Assembly (NCBI GenBank): GCA_002027195.1
Contig: MWJO01000027.1
Coordinates: 1 to 64,000 of the forward strand
DNA length: 64,000 nucleotides
Origin: Streptomyces sp. GKU 895
Lineage (GTDB): Bacteria; Actinomycetota; Actinomycetes; Streptomycetales; Streptomycetaceae
Direction of reading: 5' to 3'
Shown: piece by piece, positions 1 through 8,928 of the stretch
How the letters are laid out: each line of letters starts with the position of its first letter
How positions within the stretch are numbered: position 1 is the first letter of the stretch
Notes under the pieces: generated by a model
The model's input: only the letters and a program-made list of their open reading frames with translations
What the model was told of the DNA's origin: nothing
Database searches by the model: none
Position numbers and translations under genes: made by a program

Positions 1-2
1 AT

Positions 3-158
3 CTGGACGCGCGGACCGCCCGCGCCCTGGGCGCACGACGTCCGGGAGCCGTGCTCGTACGTCCCGACGGCGTCGTCGCCGCGGCCGCCGCCCTCGCCGA
101 CCCCACCGCCCTGCGCCGCCTCGAACAGCTCCTGCCCGCCCGCCAGGCGCCCCGGTAG
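3..158 (+). CDS. C-terminal end of a probable FAD-dependent aromatic monooxygenase (partial)
   Basis: The window opens inside a gene whose last 51 codons are readable, ending at TAG 156-158. The segment GAVLVRPDGVVAAAA resembles the thioredoxin-like C-terminal domain of FAD-dependent aromatic hydroxylases (PgaE/RdmE type), where a similar AVLVRPDGxVAWR strand is usual. The catalytic FAD domain would lie upstream, outside the window, so the function is inferred from a short tail only. An aldo/keto reductase starts 41 bases downstream on the same strand and could be cotranscribed. Confidence 0.5.
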   Translation: MDARTARALGARRPGAVLVRPDGVVAAAAALADPTALRRLEQLLPARQAPR

Positions 159-199
159 CACCACCTCGACCCACCACCCGTAGCCCACGAGGAGAAGGC

Positions 200-1198
200 A
201 TGACCACCACCACACCGCACACCCTGGACCGCGTGCTGCTCGGCGGCCGGCTGGAGGTGTCCGCGATCGGCCTCGGCTGCATGGGCATGGCCGAGTTCTA
301 CGGCGACCGCGACGAAGCCGAGTCGGTCCGCACCATCCACGCGGCCCTGGACCGGGGCATGGACTTCCTCGACACGGCGGACATGTACGGCGCCGGCCTG
401 AGCGAGGAGATCGTCGGCCGCGCGCTGGCCGACGGCCGACGCGACCGGGTCACGCTCGCCACCAAGTGCGGGCTGATCCGGACCCCCGACAGCGTACGGG
501 TCGACGGCAGCCCCCGGCACATCGCCGAGGCCGTCGACGCCAGCCTCAAGCGCCTGGGCACCGACCACATCGACCTGTACTACCTGCACCGCGTCGACCC
601 CCAGGTGCCCGTCGAGGAGTCGGTCGGCGCCATGGCGCAGCTCGTCGCCGCCGGGAAGGTCCGGCACCTGGGACTCTCCGAGGCCGGATCGAAAACGATC
701 CGCGCCGCGCACGCCGTACACCCCATCACGGCGGTGCAGACCGAGTACTCCCTCGCCAGCCGCAACCCCGAGCGCTCGGTGCTGCCCACGGTCAGGGAAC
801 TCGGCATCGGCTTCGTCGCCTACAGCCCCTTCAGCCGCGGGCTGCTGTCCGGCGAGCTCTCCGGGGCCGAGCTGGCCCCGGACGACCTGCGGCGCGGTCT
901 GCCCCGCTTCTTCGAGGACAACCTGGACGTCAACCAGCGACTGGTGGCCAGGATCGGCGAGCTGGCGTCCCGACTGGGCTGCTCACCTGCACAGTTCGCG
1001 CTCGCGTGGCTGGTCGCGCAGGGGGTCGTACCGATCCCGGGGGCTCAGAAGCGCACGCACATGAACGAGAACGCCTCCGCCGGAGCCGTGACCCTGACCC
1101 CCGAAGTGCTGCGGGAGGTCGACGAGATCGCGCCGCCCGGTGCCTTCGCCGGCGATCGGTTCCCCGAGCACCTGCTCGCCATGGTCCAGGAGGACTGA
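200..1198 (+). CDS. Aldo/keto reductase
   Basis: This 332-residue protein is a complete NADPH-dependent aldo/keto reductase of the TIM-barrel family, expected to be cytoplasmic. The catalytic tetrad is visible: Asp58 in DFLDTADMYG, Tyr63, Lys89 in LATKCG and His130 in LYYLHRVDP. The C-terminal nucleotide-binding segment contains VPIPGAQKRTHMNENA. The ATG at 200 follows the ribosome site GAGGAGAAGG. The length is normal for the YajO/AKR13-like group. The physiological substrate cannot be read from the sequence; neighbours are oxidoreductases, suggesting a carbonyl-detoxifying or tailoring role. A strong terminator follows directly. Confidence 0.93.
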   Translation: MTTTTPHTLDRVLLGGRLEVSAIGLGCMGMAEFYGDRDEAESVRTIHAALDRGMDFLDTADMYGAGLSEEIVGRALADGRRDRVTLATKCGLIRTPDSVRVDGSPRHIAEAVDASLKRLGTDHIDLYYLHRVDPQVPVEESVGAMAQLVAAGKVRHLGLSEAGSKTIRAAHAVHPITAVQTEYSLASRNPERSVLPTVRELGIGFVAYSPFSRGLLSGELSGAELAPDDLRRGLPRFFEDNLDVNQRLVARIGELASRLGCSPAQFALAWLVAQGVVPIPGAQKRTHMNENASAGAVTLTPEVLREVDEIAPPGAFAGDRFPEHLLAMVQED

Positions 1199-1200
1199 GA

Positions 1201-1249
1201 ACACGGGGAAGGGCCCGGTGCGGCGATCGCACCGGGCCCTTCCCCGTGT
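1201..1249. terminator. Bidirectional hairpin terminator between convergent genes
   Basis: Perfect 22-bp inverted repeat with arms 1201-1222 and 1228-1249 and a five-base loop. It sits exactly between the forward aldo/keto reductase (stop at 1198) and the reverse SDR (stop at 1260), so it can terminate transcription from both sides. No U-tract is present, as is common in Streptomyces. Confidence 0.85.
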
Positions 1250-1259
1250 CCGTCGTCCG

Positions 1260-2126
1260 TCACCAGGACGTGCCGCCCGCCCGTTCCGCGGGAGCGATGA
1301 GCTGGTCGGTGAGGGAGGTCAGCTGCTGCTGGGTGTCGGCGCTGTAGGCGAGACGGTGCGCCTTGGCCCTTCGGCTCTCGTTGTAGTACTGGCCGCTCGC
1401 GCCCCCTGCGCCCTCGTCGAGGGCGTGCAGTACGGCGGCTGTTCCCTCGGCCACCGAGGACCAGGGGCGCACCCCGGCCTCGACGACCATCGTGGTGTCC
1501 ATGTAGTTCGCGGGGTGCACGCAGTTGACGCTGATGCCGTCGCGGGCGTACTCCTCCGCGATGGTGAACGTGAAGGCGGCCAGCGCGAACTTGCTGCGGG
1601 TGTACGCCTCCATGCCGTCGTAGCGCCGGGTGAACTGCACGTCGTCCGGGTCGACGGGGCTCTGCCCGATCGAACCGATGTTGAGCACCTGTGCCGTACC
1701 CGCCGCCCGCAGGGGTGCGCGCAGTGCGCGGGTGAGGACCACCGGCGCCAGATAGTTGACGGCGAACCGCAGTTCGTAGCCGTCCCGGCTCAGTTCACGG
1801 CGGCGTGCGTCACGCCCCGCGCCCACGCCTGCGTTGTTGACGAGCAGTCCCAGCGAGGGGTGGTCGGCGGCCACCCGCCGGCCCAGTTCGGCGGCGTCCT
1901 CCAGCGAGGCGAGGTCCGCGACGTACGGATGGGCCGTACCGCCCGCCGCCCGCAGCTCGTCGACGACAGCGGCACACCTGGTCTCGTCCCTGCCGTGCAC
2001 CAGAACGGTCCAGCCCCGGTCGGCGAGGGCCCGCGCGAGGCTCCGGCCGAGACCGGAGGTGGCCCCGGTGACCAGGGCGGGGGCGCTCGGCGGCAGGTGT
2101 CGTGCTGAGCGCTCGTGTCGGCTCAT
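1260..2126 (-). CDS. Short-chain dehydrogenase/reductase (SDR)
   Basis: A 288-residue classical SDR, an NAD(P)-dependent cytoplasmic oxidoreductase. The Rossmann glycine motif TGATSGLG lies at residues 20-27, NNAG at 97-100, a serine in NIGSIGQ near 152, and the catalytic Tyr175-x3-Lys179 in YTRSK. The layout resembles the retinol-dehydrogenase-like SDRs that have a longer C-terminal part. The start codon overlaps the stop of the upstream cupin gene by four bases (ATGA type), so the two are translationally coupled and belong to one reverse-strand operon with the phosphotriesterase-like gene. The substrate is unknown. Confidence 0.9.
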   Translation of the reverse strand: MSRHERSARHLPPSAPALVTGATSGLGRSLARALADRGWTVLVHGRDETRCAAVVDELRAAGGTAHPYVADLASLEDAAELGRRVAADHPSLGLLVNNAGVGAGRDARRRELSRDGYELRFAVNYLAPVVLTRALRAPLRAAGTAQVLNIGSIGQSPVDPDDVQFTRRYDGMEAYTRSKFALAAFTFTIAEEYARDGISVNCVHPANYMDTTMVVEAGVRPWSSVAEGTAAVLHALDEGAGGASGQYYNESRRAKAHRLAYSADTQQQLTSLTDQLIAPAERAGGTSW

Positions 2127-2464
2127 GAGTGCGGTCCTTCCTCCGGCGCGCTGGGCGTGCGGAGTTCGATGGCGACCATGACGAGAGTCCGGTCGGAAAG
2201 GTTGTGGACGTAGTGCCGCATGGGCAGGTGCTCGCCGCGGTTGTGCACGACCTGACCCGTCTCCAGCGACACCGCCTTGATCAAGTCGCCGTTCTCGTCC
2301 AGGGATTCACCGTGCGCCCCGGAGAGCACGACGGTCACCCAGGGGTGACGGTGGGTGTGAGCGGGCCGCTGCTCGCCGGGAGGCACGGTCTCCACCCAGC
2401 ACTTGACCTGCTCGTCGTCGATGAGCAGCTCGGCCCCCAGTTCCTCCCAGGGCTCAAGCGGCAT
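2123..2464 (-). CDS. Small cupin-domain protein
   Basis: A 113-residue single-domain cupin. The first cupin motif is visible as HTHRHPWVTVVLSG, giving the metal-binding histidines, and the second part has LPMRHYVHNLSDRTLVMVAIEL. Proteins of this size act as small metal-dependent isomerases, dioxygenase-like enzymes or sensor folds; nothing here fixes the reaction. It starts inside the last bases of the upstream phosphotriesterase-like gene and ends overlapping the SDR start, so the three genes form a tight operon. Confidence 0.8.
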   Translation of the reverse strand: MPLEPWEELGAELLIDDEQVKCWVETVPPGEQRPAHTHRHPWVTVVLSGAHGESLDENGDLIKAVSLETGQVVHNRGEHLPMRHYVHNLSDRTLVMVAIELRTPSAPEEGPHS

Positions 2465-3492
2465 CCCGCACCTCCGGACGCTCGCCGGAGGGGCGGGGCG
2501 CGGCGATCCGCGAGAGCAGCCGCCGGGGGTTGTCGACCAGCAGGGTGTGCACGGTCTCCTCGTCGACGCCCGGCTCTTTCAGCAGGAGGGGCAGGACGCG
2601 CTCGAAGAGATGCACGTAGCTCCAGCCCGGGTAGATCCGTTCCCGCTGCTCGACCGTCAGGTAGTCGATGTGCACGGGGTGGTCCTGCGAGACGAGCAAC
2701 TGGGCCGTGTGGCCCGCCCGGACGAGCGCGGCCAGGGTGGCGTTGCGCTGCTCGTCGGAGGCGAAGGGCGTCATGCCGTAGCGGTCGTAGCCGAGGACGC
2801 AGCCGGTGTCCGCGAGGGCGCGCAGGCCGTGAGGTCGGCCGAGTCCCCGGCGTGCGCGACGACCACGGAACCCGCCGCCACGCCCTCCTTCTCCAGGAGC
2901 CGCACCAGGTGGACGCCGTTGCCCTCGAACGGGTCGCAGTGCACCACCACCGGTACGCCGGAGTGCCGGTGCACCTCGGCGACGACGGCCGCCATCCGGT
3001 GCGCGGACGCGTCAGGCGGGGTGCGCTCGCAGGCGAACTTCACCAGGCCCGCCCGGACTCCGCTGTCCGCGATGCCGGTGGTGACGTCCCGCAGGAGCAG
3101 CTCGATCAGCGGGTCGTCCCCCTCGACGGCGGCGCGGGGCCCCGGAAGCGGGCGAAGAGCGGTATGCCGTCGACGCTGTAGACGCCGGTGGCGAGCACGA
3201 TGTTCACCGCGGTGCGCTCGGCGACGGCACGCACCAGGTTGATGTCGCGGCCCTGTCCGAGCACCGTCATGTCCACCAGGGTCCGCACCCCGGCCGCGTA
3301 GGCCTCCTCCAACTGGCGCACTGCCTTGCGCACTCCGGCCTCACGGTCCCACAAGTGGGGGAAATTCGACTGGAATTCGGAACTCAGCACGAACAGATGC
3401 TCGTGCGCGAGCGTGATACCCAGGTCCGCCGCGGCGACCGGCCCGCGCACCGTCGGCACCGGGTCGTGCGGGAGGGGACTTTCCGTACGCAC
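2454..3492 (-). pseudogene. Phosphotriesterase-family hydrolase with two frameshifts
   Basis: Three successive reading frames together give a full-length (about 346 codons) member of the phosphotriesterase-related amidohydrolase superfamily. The first frame has the metal-binding LAHEHLF motif near the N terminus, the second has VPVVVHCDPFEGNG and VVVAHAGDS, and the third has LLVSQDHPVHIDYL and a C-terminal NPRRLL motif. The frame changes by one missing base near 3135-3150 and again near 2828-2838. The likely start is GTG at 3492; an ATG at 3603 would add a leader unlike the family. Because everything else is conserved and both breaks are single bases in GC runs, this is either a recent pseudogene or a sequence error. 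It heads the cupin/SDR operon. Confidence 0.82.
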
Positions 3493-3720
3493 AGACAACC
3501 GCCTCGGAATATCGGAACAACGCGATGGTGCCGGGCAGGTCGATGCACCCGACAACAACTCATGGTGGCCCGCTCGCGGAGGCCTAACCAGGTGGTGTTC
3601 CAACTAGCATGAAACTTCGTCTCCCTGCCTCTGGCGTCGGCTGACAGCCTCGTTCCAGGCCGGGCGGTCATCTCCGGTCGGCCGCTACGCATCCCGTTCG
3701 CTCGTCACCAGGAGACAGCC

Positions 3721-5706
3721 TTGTCCACTTCCCCCTCTTCCCTTTCCGGCGCCCGTGTCGTGGTGATCGGCGGCTCGTCCGGCATCGGCAAGGCGGTGGC
3801 CGGGCAGGCCGCCGCCGCGGGTGCGCAGGTCGTCGTCGGCTCCCGCTCGAAGGACAAGCTGGAGCAGACCGCCAAGGAGATCGACGGCATCACCACCGGT
3901 GTCGTGGACGTGACCGACGAGGAGAGCGTCGCCGCCTTCTTCGCGGGCATCGACTCCCTCGACCACCTCGTCGTCTGCCCCGGCGACATGGCCGTCGGCT
4001 CCGTCTACGACGTGTCCCTCGACGCGGTGCGCGCCGCCCTCGACACCAAGATCGTCGGCCAGCTGCTGAGCGTTCGGCACGCCGGCAAGAAGATCTCGGG
4101 CCAGGGTTCGATCGTGCTGATCGCCGGTGCGGCCGGCTTCAAGTCGTACGCCGACATGAGCGCGACCGCCGCCGCCAACGCGGGCATCGGCGGCATGGGC
4201 CGCTCCCTCGCCGTGGAGCTCGCCCCGGTGCGCGTCAATGTCGTCGTCGGCGGTCTGATCGACACCCCGCTGTGGTCCTTCCTGCCCGAGGACGCCCGCG
4301 CCGGCCTCTTCGAGCAGACCGCGCAGAGCACCCCGGTGGGCCGCGTCGGACAGCCCGACGACGTCGCGGCGACGGTGCTGCACCTGCTGGAGAACACCTT
4401 CGTGACCGGCGCGGTGCTGCACGTCGACGGCGGCGGCATCGCTGAGCGAGGCGGCGCACGGCGGCGCGACGGGCCTGGCGGGCCCGCCGCGCCGCCGCGG
4501 CCGGCCGGCCGGATCACTGTGCTGCTGCTCGCGGCCGCGTGCGGTCTGTGCGTGGCCAACCTGTACTACCTCCAGCCGATCCTGCCCGAGCTCGCGGCCT
4601 CGCTGCACCGCACCCCCGGCTCGCTCACCTCGTCCGTGTCGGCCACTCAGTTCGGCTACGCCCTCGGCCTGTTGGCGCTGGTACCGCTGGGCGACGCCGT
4701 CGACCGCAGACGGCTGCTCACCGCTCTGGTGACCACGGCGGCCGCGGTGCTCGCGCTGATTCCCTGGGCCGACGGCGGGCTCCTCGTCGGCCTGTTCTTC
4801 CTGCTCGGCCTGGTGAGCGTGGCCGCCATGGTGATCGTGCCGCAGGCCGCGGGCATGGCACCGCCGGAGCGGCGCGGGCAGGTGGTGGGCACCGTGATGA
4901 CCGGTGTCATCCTCGGCGCGCTGCTGTGCCGGACCTTCGCCGGCGTGGTGGCCGACCTCGTCGACTGGCGGGCCGTGTTCTGGGGGGCGTCGGCCCTGAT
5001 GCTCGGGGTGGGCGTGATGCTGCGCCGCATCCTGCCCCCGCAGCCCGCCGTCACGCCGCTGACCCTGCGCGGGTACGCGGCACTCATCGGCTCGCTGTTC
5101 TCCCTGCTCCGGGCACGCCCGGTGATCGTGGAGCGCTGCCTGTACGGCGCCCTGGGGTTCGCCGCCTTCACCGTGCTGTGGACCGCCGTGCCGCTCCGCC
5201 TGATCCAGGGGCCCTACCACTACGGCTCCGCCGCGATCGGCGCGATGGGCCTCCTCGGCGCGGGTGGGGCCCTTGGTGCCAACCTGGCGGGCCGGTTCGC
5301 CGACCGGGGGCGTCAGCGGACCGTCAGTGCCGCCGCGTTCGCGCTCATCACCGTGTCGTTCGCCGTCGTGTCGGTCCTGTCGTCCTCACTGCTCATGCTC
5401 GGCACGGCGATTCTCCTGATCGACTTCGCGGTCCAGGCCGCGCACATCTCCAACCAGACGACGGTCTTCGCCCAGGTCGGCGACGAGATGCGCAGCCGCG
5501 TCACGACCGTCTACATGACCTGCTACTTCCTCGGCGGGGCAGCGGGCTCCGCGCTGACGGGTCCCCTCTGGGCGCACGGCGGCTGGCCGGACACCGCCCT
5601 GCTCGGCTGTGCCGCGGGCGCCGGCGCCCTGCTCCTGCTTCTCGGCCACGCGGCGGTGCGCCGCGCAGCGACCTCACGAAAGGCGATGGCGGCCATCGAT
5701 GACTGA
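3721..5706 (+). CDS. SDR-MFS fusion protein
   Basis: One continuous 661-codon frame joins two families. Residues 1-243 form an SDR with the GGSSGIG dinucleotide motif and a C-terminal VTGAVLHVDGGG, but the usual NNAG and YxxxK are absent (VVCPGD and YADMSATAAAN instead), as in a divergent SDR subgroup. Residues about 255-661 are a 12-TM major facilitator transporter, starting GRITVLLLAAACGLCVANLYY, like DHA1/YgaY-type drug or sugar efflux proteins. The linker is rich in Gly, Ala, Pro and Arg. The first possible internal start is GTG 4519, inside TM1 and without a ribosome site. The TTG start at 3721 follows AGGAGA. Two genes normally separate may have been fused by loss of a stop codon. The next gene overlaps its end by eight bases. 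Confidence 0.75.
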   Translation: MSTSPSSLSGARVVVIGGSSGIGKAVAGQAAAAGAQVVVGSRSKDKLEQTAKEIDGITTGVVDVTDEESVAAFFAGIDSLDHLVVCPGDMAVGSVYDVSLDAVRAALDTKIVGQLLSVRHAGKKISGQGSIVLIAGAAGFKSYADMSATAAANAGIGGMGRSLAVELAPVRVNVVVGGLIDTPLWSFLPEDARAGLFEQTAQSTPVGRVGQPDDVAATVLHLLENTFVTGAVLHVDGGGIAERGGARRRDGPGGPAAPPRPAGRITVLLLAAACGLCVANLYYLQPILPELAASLHRTPGSLTSSVSATQFGYALGLLALVPLGDAVDRRRLLTALVTTAAAVLALIPWADGGLLVGLFFLLGLVSVAAMVIVPQAAGMAPPERRGQVVGTVMTGVILGALLCRTFAGVVADLVDWRAVFWGASALMLGVGVMLRRILPPQPAVTPLTLRGYAALIGSLFSLLRARPVIVERCLYGALGFAAFTVLWTAVPLRLIQGPYHYGSAAIGAMGLLGAGGALGANLAGRFADRGRQRTVSAAAFALITVSFAVVSVLSSSLLMLGTAILLIDFAVQAAHISNQTTVFAQVGDEMRSRVTTVYMTCYFLGGAAGSALTGPLWAHGGWPDTALLGCAAGAGALLLLLGHAAVRRAATSRKAMAAIDD

Positions 5707-7236
5707 CATATCCGACCCGGTCGTGGCGGCGCCCGGCATCCCGGCACAGGGCATCCCGGCGATCACCCCCGGAGACCCCCGCTACCTCTCCCTCACCACG
5801 CGGTCCCGCAACACGCGCTTCACCGGCCGGCCGGACCGGGTCCATGTGCCGCGTACCGCCGAAGAAGTGCGCCGGGCGGTGGCCGCCGCCGTCCGCGACG
5901 GGGCGCGGCTCGCGGTGCGGGGCGGCGGCCACGGCCTGGAGGGCCCTGGTGGACGATCCGGCGGTGCGCACCCTCATCGACCTCTCCGCGCTGGACGACA
6001 TCACGTACGACGCAGGCCGGGCGGCCGTTCGGCATCGGGGCGGGCGCGCTGCTCGGCTCGGTCTACCGCTCCCTGTATCTGAACTGGGGCGTGGCCCTGC
6101 CCGGCGGCACCTGCCCCTCGGTCGGACTCGGCGGCTATGTCCAGGGCGGAGGCTTCGGCGCGCTGTGCAGGCAGCACGGGCTGATCGTTGACCACCTGGA
6201 GGCGGTGGAGGTCGTCGTCGCCGACAGCGCGGGGCAGGCCCGCACGGTGGTCGCCTCCCGTTCCCCCTCCGACCCGCACCATGATCTGTGGTGGGCGCAC
6301 ACCGGCGCGGGCGGCGGCAACTTCGGCGTGGTCACACGCTATTGGTTCCGCTCCCCGGAGGCGGTCTCGGACGCCCCGTGGGATGTACTGCCCCGGCCGC
6401 CGAAGACGGTCCTGTTCGCTTCGGCCGAATGGCCCTGGGAGTCGCTGAGCGAGCGGGACTTCGCCACGCTCGTCCGCAACCACGGCGACTGGCACGCCAC
6501 GGAGGACGCCACCGACCCGACGTACGAGAGTCTGTACAGCGCCCTCTACCTCAACCAGCACGCGGTCGGCCGGATCACCCTCAGCGCGCAGCTGGACGGC
6601 TCGGCTCCGGGCGCCCGCAGCCGGCTCGAGGAGTACGTCGCCGCCATAGGCAGCGGTGTGCGGACCCCGTGCCGGATCACGTACACGCACATGCCCTGGC
6701 TGCGGGCCACGCAGCGGGACGTGGAGAACCGGGGAGAGCTGACACGATCCAAGAGCAAGGGTGCCTATCTGCGCCGGCCGTACGCGGCCGCCGAGACGGA
6801 GCTGCTCTTTCGGTATCTCTCCGACCCGGACTACGACGGTCACACCACGGTGGTGCTGTTCTCCTACGGCCGGAAGGTCAACGCCGTGGACCCCGCGGCG
6901 ACCGCGGTCGCCCAGCGGGATTCGGTCCTCAAGAGCTATCTGGGGACCTATTGGACCGATCCCGCCGACGACGAGCGGCACATCCGCAGACTCCGGGAGC
7001 TCTACCGGGCTTTGTACGCGGAGACAGGCGGAGTACCCGTCTCCGACGCACGTACCGACGGCTCGTACATCAACTATCCGGACGTGGATCTGGCCGATCC
7101 GCGCTGGAACACCTCAGGCGTTCCTTGGAACAGGCTGTACTTCAAAGGGAATTACCCTCGGCTCCAGCGGGTCAAGGCCGTCTGGGATCCGCGGAACGTC
7201 TTCCGGCACGCTCTGTCGGTACGGGCGTCCGACTGA
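5699..7236 (+). pseudogene. BBE-type FAD-linked oxidase with two frameshifts
   Basis: This is a berberine-bridge-enzyme-like oxidase (FAD-binding PCMH domain plus C-terminal BBE domain), about 510 codons when the frame is restored. Visible motifs are GGGHGLE with the His used for 8-alpha flavin linkage, GTCPSVGLGGYVQGGGFG with the Cys used for 6-S-cysteinyl linkage, and the BBE tail YFKGNYPRLQRVKAVWDP. Keeping both His and Cys predicts bicovalent FAD, as in oligosaccharide and alcohol oxidases. An extra G at 5941-5943 and an extra C at 6025-6026 break the frame. The ATG at 5699 overlaps the MFS stop, so it is coupled to the fusion gene. Its 3' end overlaps the convergent regulator by 123 bases. 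Confidence 0.82.
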
Positions 7237-8100
7237 GCCACCGGTCGAGCGGAGCCGCACCCGGATCCGCGCCTCGACCAGGTCGCGGAAGCGGTCGATC
7301 AGCCGACTGTCCAGAACGGGCTGGTAGACGACGAGGGTGGCGTCCACGCCCGCGAGCCGCAGCTTCACGTATCCGAGTTCGATCCGACCCAGCGTCGGGT
7401 GGTCGAAGCAACGGACGGACGGCACGGACGGAGCCAGGTCGAGTCGCTCCCACAGTTCCCGGAATTCGGGGTGCTCGGCCTCCAGGTCTTCGATCATCTT
7501 CGCGTATGCGGGATGGGCGAGCTGATCGGCGGCCTGCGCGCGGAAAAGGGCCGCCGCTTCCAGGGCGTCCTGCTCCCAGTTCGGGTGCATTTCCCGGGCC
7601 CGTTCGTCGAACATCATCACGAGAGTGTTCCGACGGTAGTGCTCCAGGGATTCGAAATAGGGGAACAGTGCACAGAACCCCTGATTCCAGGCCAGCACAT
7701 CGAACCGATGATTCACGATGAAGGCGGGCAGCGGATCCTGGAATTCGAGGAAGGTCAGATACTGTTCCGGAATGTGCTCCCGCGAGCACGGCACCCGCCC
7801 CGCCGGCGGTAACTCGCCGGCCAGCCGGAACAGATGTCCGGTCTCCGTCGTGTCGAGCTGCAGGGCCCGCGCGAGACCGTTCAGGACCTGACTGGACACC
7901 CTGATCCTGCGGGCCTGTTCGAGCCACGTGTACCACGTCACACTCACGCCGGCGAGCTGTGCGAGTTCCTCTCTGCGCAGCCCCGGCGTACGACGGCGTC
8001 CGTACGAGTTCTTGATGCCGACGGCTTCCGGTGCAACCCGCTCGCGTCGGTTGCGAAGGAAGGCGGCGAGCTCTTTTCGTTGCTGCTCGGCAATTGCCAT
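7114..8100 (-). CDS. XRE-family regulator with MmyB-like ligand domain
   Basis: A 328-residue DNA-binding regulator. The N-terminal helix-turn-helix contains RRTPGLRREELAQLAGVS, the signature of Streptomyces MmyB-type regulators, and residues about 95-270 form the PAS-like MmyB domain (LAWNQGFCALFPYF, ERAREMHPNWEQDALE). The ATG at 8100 is preceded by GGGGAG; a longer upstream frame lacks a ribosome site. The last roughly 40 residues (after LIDRFRDLVEA) have no counterpart in the family and run antisense into the FAD oxidase gene, so the natural stop may have been lost. Such regulators commonly control an adjacent oxidoreductase; the FAD oxidase or SDR-MFS genes are candidates. Confidence 0.85.
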   Translation of the reverse strand: MAIAEQQRKELAAFLRNRRERVAPEAVGIKNSYGRRRTPGLRREELAQLAGVSVTWYTWLEQARRIRVSSQVLNGLARALQLDTTETGHLFRLAGELPPAGRVPCSREHIPEQYLTFLEFQDPLPAFIVNHRFDVLAWNQGFCALFPYFESLEHYRRNTLVMMFDERAREMHPNWEQDALEAAALFRAQAADQLAHPAYAKMIEDLEAEHPEFRELWERLDLAPSVPSVRCFDHPTLGRIELGYVKLRLAGVDATLVVYQPVLDSRLIDRFRDLVEARIRVRLRSTGGSVGRPYRQSVPEDVPRIPDGLDPLEPRVIPFEVQPVPRNA

Positions 8101-8451
8101 GGTGTACTCCCCGTCAACGTGATGCGGCCCCGTCGGATCACAACAGGGCACCTCGAGCCTACCCCCCTCAGCGTTACATGAGTGCAACAGGCATTGATCA
8201 AAACGCTCCCGCAAACACCCTGCGTTTGCAGGGTTTTTTGAAGGTTTTTAGCTTGCGGGTCCTGTGAAACTCCGACTTAATGCTCTTGACGTCTTCGTTT
8301 CTCATGGAGGGCGATCCGCGTTCGAGATGCGGGGCCAGATTTTACGCACGCGGGACCGCGCCGGGGCTGCGGTGCGGGTCCCGGGGAGCAGATGCTGTCT
8401 TCCGGACAATGGATGAACTTGTCGCCGGGGTGCACGGGTAAGGCGTGCCGG
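8101..8451. other. AT-richer intergenic region between two regulators
   Basis: No protein gene is visible here. The stretch 8170-8290 is clearly less GC-rich than its surroundings. It contains an 8-bp palindrome TTGATCAA, the orphan forward-strand terminator described separately, and a possible reverse-strand promoter for the MmyB gene with TTGATC as -35 near 8195-8200. The rest is featureless. Confidence 0.5.
8211..8239 (+). terminator. Orphan intrinsic terminator with an overlapping alternative hairpin
   Basis: Arms ACCCTGC (8217-8223) and GCAGGGT (8228-8234) enclose a GTTT loop and are followed by a run of six T residues, a textbook intrinsic terminator reading on the forward strand. GCAAAC (8211-8216) can instead pair with GTTTGC (8224-8229), which would exclude the terminator stem. 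No forward-strand gene lies upstream, since the flanking genes are both reverse. It may end a small RNA or be a relic of a lost leader. Confidence 0.6.
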
Positions 8452-8928
8452 TCAGCCGGTGGGCAGGCCGATCTGGTCCCGTTCGAGCACGGAGCGGAGC
8501 TCCGAAAGGACCTGTACGACGACCGCTCCTGAGGGGCCGTCAAGGGTGGCCGCGGTCAGCTCGGTCAGCGTTTCGGTGAACGTCGCCTCCGCCGCCTCGA
8601 GGAGTTGCAGGCCGTCATCGGTCAGCTCCAGCAGGGATGAGCGACGATCCGATGGATTGGTTCGCCGCACGACCCATGCCTGCTTCTCCAGGCGGTCGAC
8701 GCCCTTGCTGGTCGCACCGATCCCGATGGCGAACTCGGCGGCAAGGTCCGCCACCCGCGACCCAGGGCGGTCGCGCAGGAAGCGCAGGGACTCGAACTGC
8801 GAGGTGACGAGCCCGTGCCGCTCGCGAAGACGGTCGTTCAGCGCGTTGTAGAGGCGCGTCTCGCAGCGCACGAGGTCGTCGAAGAAGCCCGGGAGGTCGA
8901 TCCGGCCATCGCTTGACTTGGATGCCAT
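8452..8928 (-). CDS. MarR-family transcriptional regulator
   Basis: A 158-residue winged-helix dimeric regulator. The recognition region is seen in RVADLAAEFAIGIGATSKGVDRLEKQAWVVRR followed by the wing NPSDRRSSLLELTDDG, characteristic of MarR proteins. It starts at ATG 8928 and is divergent from an alpha/beta hydrolase gene. The start codon itself lies within one of two near-identical palindromes, so autorepression together with control of the hydrolase is very likely. The ligand is unknown; an aromatic ester or acid would fit the neighbour. Confidence 0.9.
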   Translation of the reverse strand: MASKSSDGRIDLPGFFDDLVRCETRLYNALNDRLRERHGLVTSQFESLRFLRDRPGSRVADLAAEFAIGIGATSKGVDRLEKQAWVVRRTNPSDRRSSLLELTDDGLQLLEAAEATFTETLTELTAATLDGPSGAVVVQVLSELRSVLERDQIGLPTG

